DNA of 64,000 nt, taken from contig NC_081409.1 of NCBI RefSeq assembly GCF_030272615.1, positions 471,568,573 through 471,632,572 of the forward strand. The letters run 5' to 3'. Below the pieces are notes generated by a model. That model did no database searches. It worked only from the letters and a program-made list of their open reading frames with translations, and was not told the origin of the DNA. Positions 9,977 through 20,064 of this stretch are shown here, piece by piece. Position 1 is the first letter of the stretch. Every line of letters begins with the position of its first letter. Both the position numbers and the translations under genes were made by a program. Origin of the DNA: Cryptomeria japonica. Taxonomy: Eukaryota; Streptophyta; Pinopsida; Cupressales; Cupressaceae.

Positions 9977-12900
9977 TCAGGAAGGCAGGGAACACGCTAG
10001 AGGAGGAACATTCAACATAGCAGATGGAGCTATCACAAGATCCAAACAAGGGCTATGTTCATGTTCCGAGCCACATTGTTCTTGTCTAGGAGCTAGGATA
10101 AGTGCTTTAGAAAATTCATTAGATAAATGGTTATCAATATCAACAAGTTCATATTCACTATCAGAAGCAAGAGGAGAAGTAGCATTTTCATGATGAATAA
10201 CATTTTCATCTATATCATCATCAAGATTTATAAAAATAGGGTCTTTAATTCGCACAGGATCAAGACCATCATGCATCTTATGTTTTGGAGATTTTGGAGA
10301 AAACGGAATAATGCTTGTTGAAGGTGTTTTTGGAGTTTGCAAAGTTTGAGAAGCAGCTGCTTGAGATCTAAGACGACGCTTTCGTCGGCGTTCACGTGCA
10401 GAACGATTTCATCTAGTCTTAGTAGGAAGTGAAGAAGATTGAGGAGGAGGAATGTTCTCATCCTTATCACTTGGGTGTTTAGGTTGTGGTCTCTTAGGCT
10501 GGATAATAGGAGAAGAAGAAGGTCTCTTCTCTCTATAAAAAGAAGGAGGAGGGACTGCTCCATACAAAGGAGGAATATTTGGTTTAGGAAGGAGACCAAG
10601 TCCATCATGATGAGGAGGGATAGGTCTACTTTTAGGAAGTTTATTAGATATAGACATAGTCACATCCATAGGGATGGGTTGGGAATCTTCTTGAGGAAAG
10701 ACATTAGTTTTATCTTTCAAAGGAAGAACTTCCTTCTCAAGAATGATAGGAATGTCAAGTTTGGGTGTTCTAGGTTCACTTAGAGATAGGATCATATCTG
10801 TTTTCCACTTTTGATAAGATTTGAAAAGATGATCACTTCGCGGAGGAAGAGATTGGAATTGTTTAGGCCAAAAGTAATCAATAGGAATGCTAGAAGTTCT
10901 TTCAGCTGGTTTAAAGAGACTATGATTGACAGTAACAACTTCACCATTATGGGGAAATTTCAAACACTTATGAATAGGAGAAGCAATAGCTTTCATGGAA
11001 GATAGCCAAGGATAGCCAAGCTTCACACGAAATTGTTCGGAAGATGGAATAATAGAAAAGTTCACATCAAGGGATTTGTTATGGACCTCAATAGGCAATG
11101 TAATAGAACCAATTGCAGGAGAAGAAAATGCATCAAATAGTTTCACAATCACATCTGTTTTGTCATATATCACTTGATTCAATTGCAAAGTAAAAAGAAA
11201 TTCTTCAGTAATAACTTTAACCATGCACGAAGGATCAATAAGCACTCCATGGCAAGGTGTATTCTTGACTTTTGCAACTATGTATAAAGGACCATCAGGT
11301 GCCCTAATGGTTTCACTGGAATCAAATGTGATGGAAGGTTCTTTAGGGTTTTCTTGCTGCTCTACAAAGTTAATCACATTTGGAGTCATAGACACGAGAC
11401 CATCAGATGAAAAAGAGGAATCATTAGTCTCAATCGCATTAGATGTATGAGAAGGTAATGGATCAGTGAAAATCTGAAGATTTTGATTAGGAGGAGCTAC
11501 AGATGTATTGCCTTTATCATTCACTCCAGAAACAGAAATAGTATTATTATCAATCAAATCTTGAATTTTACCCTTTAAAGAAAAACATTTTTCAGTATCA
11601 TGCCCAGGCTGACGATGAAATTGACAAAAAGCTTTGTTATCAAAATAAGGTGAAGTAATCTTTGCAGGATCAATTTGCCTTATAGGAGGAAGGGTAAGCA
11701 CATTTTGTTCCAATAACTTATTCATAATACTATGCAATGATTCATTCAAAGGAGTATACTTTCTTTCTTTCTTGAAAAATTTAGAAATAGGAGGCACACC
11801 TGATGCTGCATTCACATTGTTGTTGATGATGTTTTCATTGAATTTGATGGAATCTCTGTTCGGTTTAAACTTCCCAAATGGTTGTTGACTGCTATCACCC
11901 TTATCACTCGGAGCCATAGGATGTGATTGTTCCATTTGACTCACAGTCAGTTGATAATTGTGAAGAGTTGCACACAACTATTGGAAAGAAGTAAACTCAG
12001 AAAACAGGAGTTTTTCTCTAATGTCTTTTTGTAAATTAGAAATAAAGATTCTTTGAATATCATTGTCAGGCACTGGAAAGGAAATTTGAGCATACAAATG
12101 CTTATATCTACCAATGAAATCAGTCACTTTTTCTTTAACACCTTGTTTACAATGCATTAAATCAATCAAAGTAACTTTAGGACTTATATTATTTTGAAAT
12201 TGTTGAATGAAAGCATTTGCAAGTTGTTCGAAAGAAGTAATAGAATAGGAAGGCAACGAGCAATACCATTGTAGGGCTTTGTCTCTTAATGTTCTAGTAA
12301 ACAATTTTGCAAGCAACCTTTGGTCATAAGCAAAATCAGTACATATTGTTTGAAAGGTCTTAACATGTGTTAGAGGATCACCCTTACCATTATAAAGCTC
12401 CAAATGCGGAATTTCAACATGTTTAGGGGGAATAGCTCGAACAATGTCAAGAGAAAGTGGACTCGCAACATCAAATGTGGGCACACTAAACTTAGATTGA
12501 TTCATAGAGGCAATTTGTTGCTGTAAAGAAGAGACAGTTTGTGCAAGATTGTTAATGGTCGCTTCAGTCGAAGAGTTCATATTAGACGTGTTAGATTGTG
12601 ACCCAAATTTTCAGCACAATTCTTCATAGGCATCACATTCGAATCCACAATGTGTGCAATACCATGCAAAATATCAATTCCATTCTTATCACTTTGAAGC
12701 ATACATTTTAGACCCTCAATTAAAGGAAGAGCTTGACTATCGGGGTATTCTTGAGACATCCATTGTCAAAAATCGTCAAATTGGTTATCCAATTTTGAAA
12801 TTTGTTCTTCAGAAACCTCATGGAGAGCTTCTTCATCATTAGGAGGATTAGAAGAATTACCCATGTCCTCGTTAAAAAGGCTATTCAAATTAGGTTCCAT

Positions 12901-12990
12901 CTCCTCGGTAATTAAACCTTGGAAAGACTTAATTCTAAGGCTTCGTCTAACGGGAATAGTGTAAGTAGGGCTTATTGTTGTAAAACTCAT
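9977..12990 (-). pseudogene. Gag-protease-like polyprotein of the gag-only element, few lesions
   Basis: A single long frame read from MSFTTISPTYTIPVRRSLR. The N-terminal acidic region (12990-12577) is followed, after one frameshift near 12580, by a Retrotrans_gag-like capsid domain (about 12440-11980; LRDKALQWYCSLP, FIQQFQN). A zinc knuckle of spacing C-x2-H-x4-H-x4-C lies at about 11635-11590 (CQFHRQPGHDTEKC). A retropepsin-like domain covers about 11320-10900, but the catalytic triplet is Asp-Pro-Ser (LIDPSCM) instead of D-T/S-G. Then come a proline-rich part, an Arg-rich stretch (RERRRKRRLR, about 10395-10365; possible nuclear or RNA binding) and an acidic tail. In-frame stops: 12766-12768, TAG 11978-11980, TGA 10409-10411. 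After 12580 the frame is uniform, so this copy is only lightly damaged. Confidence 0.85.
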
Positions 12991-14146
12991 GCACTAGAGA
13001 GGGAGAGAAAATTTTGATTTTAGAGGTAACAATTTTCAGTAAAATCTGCCAATCTTCTAGATTTAAGCTGTTAAATACAATCAAGACAATCTCCCGAAAT
13101 TTCAGAAAAAATGTTAGGGACCGTGGCACTTCAGAGTGCACACGGTCCCGACAACTTTTTTCAAAATTTGCAGGGATGAAAGTTATGATGATTTTGGAGC
13201 TAATCTGAAAAAATTGAGTGGTTTTATGATCTGTAGATAGGCCAAATTAAAGTTGCAATCTCAAAATTGAACCCTACCAAGATTGTCGAAAAATGCAAAA
13301 TTTGAATTTTGAAAAAGAGAGGGAAACTGAAGTTTTGAATTTTATGATTTTAGAGGGAATACCGAAAGCAATGCAAGTTTTGAAATTCAAAAGTTGACTC
13401 AATTTCACGCAAAATTCAATTTTGAAAGCGGAAATTGAAGTTGTTGTAATTAAGCACTTAATTTCAAAAGTCACAAATTGTAAGAATTTGAATAAAGCAC
13501 TAAAATTTTTAATGAATGCAAACACATTTTTCAGATTTAGGACAGTAAGAACACAATTTTGACACAAAATTTCAATTTCAATGATTTTTGAATGATTAGA
13601 AGCGTTAATCCAAGCAATCCCTAGACCAACTTTGACTGTAATTTTGAAAGTGTTATAATTGATAAAATCAGCCAAAATTCTGGATTTTAGCAGGACAATA
13701 CAGTAAGATCTAGCTCCCGAAATTTTGGAAAAAATGTCGGGGACGATGGCGCTCGGAGTGCACACGGTCCTCGCAACTTTTTTCCAAATTTTCAGGGACG
13801 AAAGATATTGTGATTTTATTGCGGAATCCAAAGTTACAGCTGATTTGGAGATGTTTTGATCAGTGAAATTGTCGGACAAAGGTTGAATCAAGAGGGTTTC
13901 AAAAATTAGGGTTTTGACACTTAACCACTTAATTTTCAAAATTAAAGTGCAAATATGAATTGATAATTTGTAATAGAAGGGTAGATCTGAAACAAGCATT
14001 AACATTTAGACATTTCACAAGCTTAATTACTAAAAAGAAAATTTAGGGTTTTTATGCAATCAACCTCTAAAATTTGCAAAAGATCAACATGGAAATGTAA
14101 TCAAGGAATCCAATTTTCAGATCTAACCATGAATAATCAGAAAGGA
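12991..14146 (-). other. Leader of the gag-only element with two related hairpin blocks
   Basis: About 1.15 kb between PBS and gag, strongly AT-rich except for two related blocks of about 120 bp (about 13085-13207 and 13705-13830). Each has GC-rich complementary arms (GGGACCGTG/CACGGTCCC at 13117-13149; a weaker equivalent at 13739-13770) inside outer A/T arms (GGAAAAAA ... TTTTTTCC). A 243-codon open frame (14005-13274, minus) exists but has no recognisable domain and looks like a by-product of AT-rich sequence. Confidence 0.65.
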
Positions 14147-14166
14147 TGTTCACGTCGGGTTCACCA
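14147..14166 (-). promoter_or_regulatory. Primer binding site of the gag-only element
   Basis: On the minus strand, TGGTGAACCCGACGTGAAC starts three bases inside the 5' LTR. It begins with TGG, the complement of a tRNA CCA end. The cognate tRNA was not determined. Confidence 0.7.
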
Positions 14167-14169
14167 AAA

Positions 14170-15407
14170 TGTAAAGCAAAAAATCGCGATCGAACCCTAG
14201 TTGCTCTCCCCTCTTCCAACTCCAAGGAGAGAGAAGGGAGATTCACTCTAGGGTTGATGGTTTTCACTTAGGGGAGAGACTTTACATTCAAAAGAGGGGT
14301 TGAAACCCACAAGATCCAATCCCACACCATGCAAGATTGGATGCTAAATGTGTTTCAAGGGTTAAGAAAGCAAAGCTACCCTCTTTTGTAAAGAATGTGC
14401 ATAGAAGAATTAAGCTAGGAATGCATAGAAAGTGAGAAAGATTCGCTTATAAACTGGGATAGGAATACAGTATGAAGCTGCGGACCTGGAATTAGCAGTA
14501 AAATGTCGATACGGCATTGTCCTGCAAATTTGAGCGAAAGTTGCCAGGACGATGGCGCCCGAGCGCCACGGTCCTCCAAAAAATCTGCGAAATGAAGGGG
14601 GATCTATTCATCTCTGCACAAAGATTTCAGATCTTCAATTTCAACCGCGTCCCTGCAACCTACACACAGAAAAGTGAAAACGATTGGGGGGTTAGGGATT
14701 AGGGGTTTGCCTTTAGGTCAAACCCTGGTTTTGGAATTAACCAAGAAATGAGCAATGCTGTAAATGTAAATGTCTGTAATGTAAAACAAGTACTAATACC
14801 TTGTTGTAAGGATGTTTGTATCCTTATGTGCGAAGGTATAGATGTTGTATGTTGTATGTTGTAGTAGTATGTTGTAAGTGATCTCCTCTTCAATGGTTGA
14901 ATCCTTGTCTTGAATGCAACACTTAGCCTTGAATGGAGACTTAGAATGATCAATTGCTTGAAGGAATGCTTGAATGCTTGAATGCTTGAGTATAGTTTCC
15001 ATGCTTTTTCCATCATATCGAATGAAAGAGGAAAATGTAGTTTATATACTTGTCAATTAGGGCTGATAGACTGATTTTCCCGACCTTAGGCCGACCAGGA
15101 AAGATAATTTTCCAATTTGCAAACATAAAGACCCGAAGTCCAAAAGAGACCGGGCCCAAAATAGGACCTAGGGACCAGGGCGTTGGGCGCCCTGGTCCTG
15201 GTCCTGAAGGACCAGGGCACTGGGCGCTCTGGTCCCACCTCCCGGGACAGCAGGGTGCAAAGGAGGTTCAGGCCAGGGTGCAAGAAAATGCAGTTTTCAG
15301 TGTCATAATCAGGTTTCGGGGTCTCCATTCAGGTTGCGTGTTGCATCGCCATCGTGAAGACCCAAATGCGGTTGAAATTGCAAGTGTCGCAATTTTAGGA
15401 CGCTACA
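14170..15407 (-). repeat. 5' LTR of the gag-only element
   Basis: 1,238 bp, matching 7987-9187. It is 37 bp longer because a GC-rich hairpin unit is present twice (15172-15198 and 15209-15235). A minus-strand TATA box (TATATAAA) lies at 15041-15048. A second hairpin is at 14547-14574. Confidence 0.93.
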
Positions 15408-15412
15408 CATAT
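15408..15412. repeat. Target-site duplication CATAT, right copy
   Basis: CATAT follows the right LTR directly and equals 7982-7986. Joining the two flanks with one copy removed restores a continuous monomer of the LINE leader array. Confidence 0.9.
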
Positions 15413-15857
15413 GAATTCATCCCTTAAGGTTAAAATATAGTTAACTTGATGAGTCCATCCATTTTAGATACCAAAATAGCTAATATGATGAAGTTCGTTT
15501 ATTAAGGTTAAAATGTAAATAACCCATTGAGTTCATCCATTATAGTTAAAATATAGCTAATAAGATGATGTTCATTTATTAAGGTTAAAATATAGATAAC
15601 CAATTGAGTTCATCCATTATAGTTAAAATATAGCTAATAAGATGAAGTTCATTTATTAAGGTTAAAATGTAGATAACCAATTGAGTTCATCCATTATAGT
15701 TAAAATATAGCTAATAAGATGAAGTTCATTTATTAAGGTTAAAATGTAGATAACCAATTGAGTTCATCAATTATAGTGAAAATATAGCTAATAAGATGAA
15801 GTTCATTTATTAAGGTTAAAATGTAGATAACAAAATGAAGTTCGTCCAATAACTTTT
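15413..15857 (-). repeat. LINE 5' leader: tandem array of 38/77-bp monomers
   Basis: About 445 bp of tandem repeats. A higher-order unit of 77 bp (equivalent points at 15541, 15618, 15695 and 15772; 78 bp for the copy before) is made of two diverged half-units of about 38 bp sharing TTCAT, ATTA and GTTAAAAT(A/G)TAG. The monomer left of the LTR insertion (about 7940-7986) aligns with this array, so the array was joined to the LINE before the insertion and lies directly upstream of ORF1. By position it would act as the LINE 5' UTR or promoter, an inference comparable to monomer promoters of some animal L1 elements. Confidence 0.75.
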
Positions 15858-17221
15858 AAACCATTCATTACGTTCAATTTTACATGAACACATGCCATGC
15901 ACCTTGTTCCAAAAGGCACTTTAATCTTATCATAACTAGTGAGATCCTTTCAAGCATACTTATTCTCATTAACGATAATAGAATTCATTCTTTCATGATC
16001 CAATTTCCTGCATTTAAGAGATGACTGCATACATGCATTTATTATAAATCTCATCTAATCCACTTATACATCCTATCAAAATGCCATCCATACATGCTAA
16101 CACAAAAACAATGAAACATAAGAACAAAAGCATCACATAACACCAAATTGATATCGGAGCTCACCCCTAGTGGGCTACATCTCTAGGTCTGCTCAACTGC
16201 AAGACCCCTTCTAAACATATAAGTAAGTTAAGATTACATAAGGTTCACATTATTTACAATCCTGCCATCAAGGCGAATATAACCAATATACAAACGACCA
16301 CATCGGTCAATAAATACATAAATGATCCCTACATAGAGAAGGATCCAATTGATCATTTTAAAATCAAATACAAAGGTCCATTGTCTGACGGTACTCTAAC
16401 TAGAGACCTGACCAACTATGGCCAACCACAAATCAACATTCAACACCCGTGTAAAGGATAAGACCAGTTATAACACCATCACAAGGAAACTACCAAACTA
16501 GAGACCGATGGCACAAACAGGTACCCCAAATCAACCAGACGACAGGGTGCAAACAAACATATCAAGGCCTTGCCATTACTTTAGACAAAAGTGAATGCAA
16601 AATATAAGACTTGCAAAAGCAGTAACCAGAAAATACAATCTTTTTCCATGTTGATTTAAACATTTAAAGGTTGATCAAGTTTTCTAAATGATCTAAGTTG
16701 TTTTCAGTTATCTACCTCATCCAGGTATAGGTCATTCTTGGTTTTCTGACTCAATATGTTCATATGCATCAAGACATAACATAAATACATCATTACAAGT
16801 TTTTCAACCAAGTTCACATGAATATGAAGCATTAATCATCTAAATATGTCATTTAATCTTTAGATAAACTTCACTGACATACTGGTTTGGAACAATAATC
16901 TAGTCCCCTCTCTAGCAACACAATTTTACCCTTTTCAAAAAATGGAAAATATACATTAAAAGGAAATATTGAAATGGGTAAACATTTCCCAATGATATAA
17001 AATTAACAACTGATCAATAATATATATTAATATATAAATTATCTAAATTAACATATATTTAAAATATAAATTAATCAATAATTAATATATAATATATAAT
17101 AATATTATATATTAATTAAAGTTTAATAATAACAAAATATATTAATTTAAAATTTAATATATATTTTTTTTCTTTTTAAAAAACCCAAAAAAAACAATTA
17201 AATAAAAAAAAGAATGGGGGG
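15858..17221. other. Gene-free repeat-derived spacer
   Basis: No supported coding region. Composition and phrases such as the stretch around 16150-16215 suggest old LTR-element DNA, but I found no matching partner in the window. The last 250 bp are extremely AT-rich, with TATATTAA-type low-complexity sequence. Confidence 0.45.
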
Positions 17222-17560
17222 TGGCAAACCCTAGGGCAACCGCAGGCCCACCTCCCATCCACGGGAGTGGGGCGGCTGTGCCCTAGCCGTTGAGCCTGCA
17301 ACCACCATGGTGGACGCAGACCCTCGGCCTCCACACAGTGGAGCTAGGGTCTTTGCGGCCACCGTGGGGGTCGCAGACCCTTCGGCCTCCACCTTGTGGA
17401 GCAGGGTCGCTGCAGCCACTCACGTGGATGCAGTCCCTTTGCCTCCACACGGTGGACATAGGGGCTCTACGGCTGTCATGGTGGGTGCAAAGGCTTCCAC
17501 TGTGGCTCTGCGGGAGGCAAAAAGGGGAGGGGCGAGGGTTGAGCTTCGCCCCCCCCCCTC
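17222..17560. repeat. GC-rich 57-bp minisatellite
   Basis: A GC-rich island in AT-rich surroundings. Its core repeats with an exact 57-bp period: the CGCAG/TGCAG/TGCAA points are at 17315, 17372, 17429 and 17486. Each unit carries CCAC...GTGG complementary motifs. Because 57 is a multiple of three, each frame shows a 19-residue repeat and open frames stay open (17307-17585 plus; 17419-17231 minus). That does not show it is translated. Confidence 0.75.
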
Positions 17561-19080
17561 AAAAATCCAAATTTTTCATTTTTAATTAAATTTTATTTGA
17601 TAAAATAAAATGAATTTCAAAGACATAAACCCCCAAATTTCTTCCATTCTCATATTCTATACTTATATTTTTTATTTTTTATTTTTTGAGAATGACCAAG
17701 AATACCAAAATTGATTTTAAAACTAAATCAACAAACCCATAAAATAAAAATAACTAAAAACCCCCAATTTCTTTCATTCACAAACTCTGTAATATTTTCC
17801 AGAATGTCTAATAACACTATTTTGAAGATTTTTCTAGAATAAAATTGGTTTTCCAAAACTCATACTTTGCTGAAAAACTAAACCCAACAAGCAAATCTTG
17901 AGCATAATGGAGATCATTTCCCTAACAATGAATCCCCCAAATTCCCAACTTTAAACTAAAATGCACAGATTTAAAACCCAAACCCCATTTTAATCGAGAA
18001 ATTTCTTCAAAGGAAAACAACCAGAAATTTTATTTTCATTTCTTTTTATTTTCTTTCAACAAGGAAACAAAATACGAATCCTACCTCTCTTCGCATTCCT
18101 GGCAAGATTTGATGGAGAGCCCAACCTACAACTCAAGAAAAAAACTCCATTTCCTCCAAAATCCCCAATTTTTTCCATCCAAAAATAATTTTTCCCCAAA
18201 AAAATCAACAACCCTAAAAATATTTTCCAACCTAGGTTAAAAGGAATAAAATTTGACCCAATCCCCTAATTTCGAATTTAAACACATTTTAAATAAAAGA
18301 AATGAAAAATCATTCTTTTCAACTATTCAAATAATCTAACTTGCTTTTCTATTTAAAATTAAAATGCTTCTCTCTCATTTAATTTTAATTTTTTTAATAT
18401 TAACAAAGCTAACATTTATATTTCACAATATTGATGAGGGTAAAATATTTTAATTAAATTAAATTCCCAAAATTAATCTTTCACACTATATCAAATATAT
18501 ATATAAATTAAACTTGCTTTTCTAATAAAAATTGATTTTCTTTAATAATTAAAATTAACCTTTTTATTCCAAAAAGCAAAAAGGGATTAAATTATTTTTA
18601 TTTCGAATAACTTTAAATCTTCCCTTTTCAAAATGCATAAACTAAATAAATTCATGATTTTAAATTAACCATTAAATTAAACTTGCTACAAATATAAATA
18701 GAGCGATCTTTTTAATTAATGATTAATCACGTAAAAGAAACCTATTTATTTTAACTTCCTTAATTTCTAATGCATAAATGAACACATTAAATCAAATTAA
18801 ATACTTAGGATAAAATACTCAACTTTTACCACACGCAAGGCACACAACCCAAGAAAGCCAACCAAATACACGACCCACAAACCCAAACGAAAAGGGAAAC
18901 TGACAGACCATAGGTGACGCTCACTTGAGCATGACTAGGGTAACACGAGGGTTTTACGGCCACCTAACCCAAATTCTAAGGATGAAAGAGGTATGCTCAA
19001 CCCTGTGAATCCCAATGAAGATGAACCTCGCACCTAGGCAGTACTATTCTTGCAATCTCCTGCAACCATGAGTCACACTA
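17561..19080. other. Gene-free AT-rich spacer
   Basis: About 1.5 kb with runs of A and T and no supported coding sequence. From 18840 to 19080 it is less AT-rich and looks like LTR-derived DNA. No direct partner was found in the window. Confidence 0.45.
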
Positions 19081-19081
19081 C

Positions 19082-19119
19082 CATACATACATACATACAT
19101 ACATACATACATACATACA

Positions 19120-19167
<48 letters not shown>
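19082..19167. repeat. Compound microsatellite (CATA)n-(TA)n
   Basis: About 17 units of CATA followed by about ten TA units. Simple sequence, probably length-variable. Confidence 0.97.
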
Positions 19168-20064
19168 ATGAAAGTGTTAGCTCAAGATTAATAACAAGAA
19201 TCAGGAGAACAATTAAACTTGCATAAGAATCGATGCAAAAGCACATTAACAAGTATGCACAATAATCACAATATCTGACTACAACATTACATCACGGTAA
19301 ATCAACCATTCAAGAATGCCACATAAAAAGTCAACCAAGGTCAAACCGGTTTTACAAAGCTGACTAGGGTAGGGGCACTATAGGAGACTCCATGGTTCAT
19401 ACCAGTGTTGAATGCCTATACAATTAGTATTGCATAAGGTTTTATGGTTTGATATATAGTGTAGAGATATGGGTTATCACTGCTAATGCAAATTTACAAA
19501 TAAATTCTTCATCATAAAAGTTTTATAAAAAAGTGCAGTATAAAGATACACATCGATTTGGTGTTGATTTTCCCAGATCTATATGTTTGTGGCCTGGAGT
19601 GAATTGGTTGCAGCGAGATTGAAGGAGAAAATAAAGAATTAAATATGTGTTGAATGACATTCTACTATTCAAAATTGTTCCTCTATGTAAAAGGTGGAGA
19701 CTCTGAGGTAAAAGACCATGCTGAAAGTTGAAGTTAATCTTCAGATCTACAAGAGTTTATGGCTGCAAATATCCAGGTACTTTCAGAAGTTTCAATGCAA
19801 GACATTTCTGTTGAAAATTTGAATGAGTAATATAGTTTTCCCATTAAGTGAACAACACTAGTAAAGAGGGAAAGAGAGGAATTACAAACTTATTTGCATA
19901 TCTATTTTGCTGAAATATCTAGCATATATGTTCTTCCGTAGTATACAAAATTAGAAAAGTTTTGTGTCAAGCAATGTTATGAATATATTTGAATGATGAT
20001 ATGTTCTTCAAGTGTTTCATTATTCAACGCAAGGTTGTATAATCATTTGTGGGAGTAAGAAGAG
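19168..20064. other. Gene-free stretch upstream of a broken gag
   Basis: No coding sequence recognised. By position it may be the leader of the gag-like relic that starts at 20065. I could not place an LTR end or primer binding site with confidence. Confidence 0.4.

Larger units (their letters stand above)
7987..15407 (-). mobile_element. Complete gag-only LTR retrotransposon (TR-GAG type)
   Basis: A 7,421-bp element with direct LTRs (7987-9187 and 14170-15407), each starting TGTAAAG and ending CTACA on the plus strand, and a perfect CATAT target duplication. It is transcribed on the minus strand: 5' LTR at the right, PBS about 14147-14166, leader to 12991, one long reading frame 12990-9977, PPT 9188-9205, 3' LTR at the left. 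It encodes gag and a protease-like domain but no RT, RNase H or integrase. There is no room for them: after the frame ends only about 770 bp remain before the PPT. Such elements are known in plants as terminal-repeat retrotransposons with GAG domain and need enzymes from a relative. The close LTR match suggests a recent insertion. Confidence 0.93.

Noticed and set aside
10439-10783. Arg-rich plus-strand frame
   Set aside because: Shadow of the proline-rich part of the gag-only polyprotein on the other strand.
19082-19167. Possible CRISPR-like array
   Set aside because: Plain (CATA)n/(TA)n microsatellite with no spacers; the setting is a plant nuclear genome.
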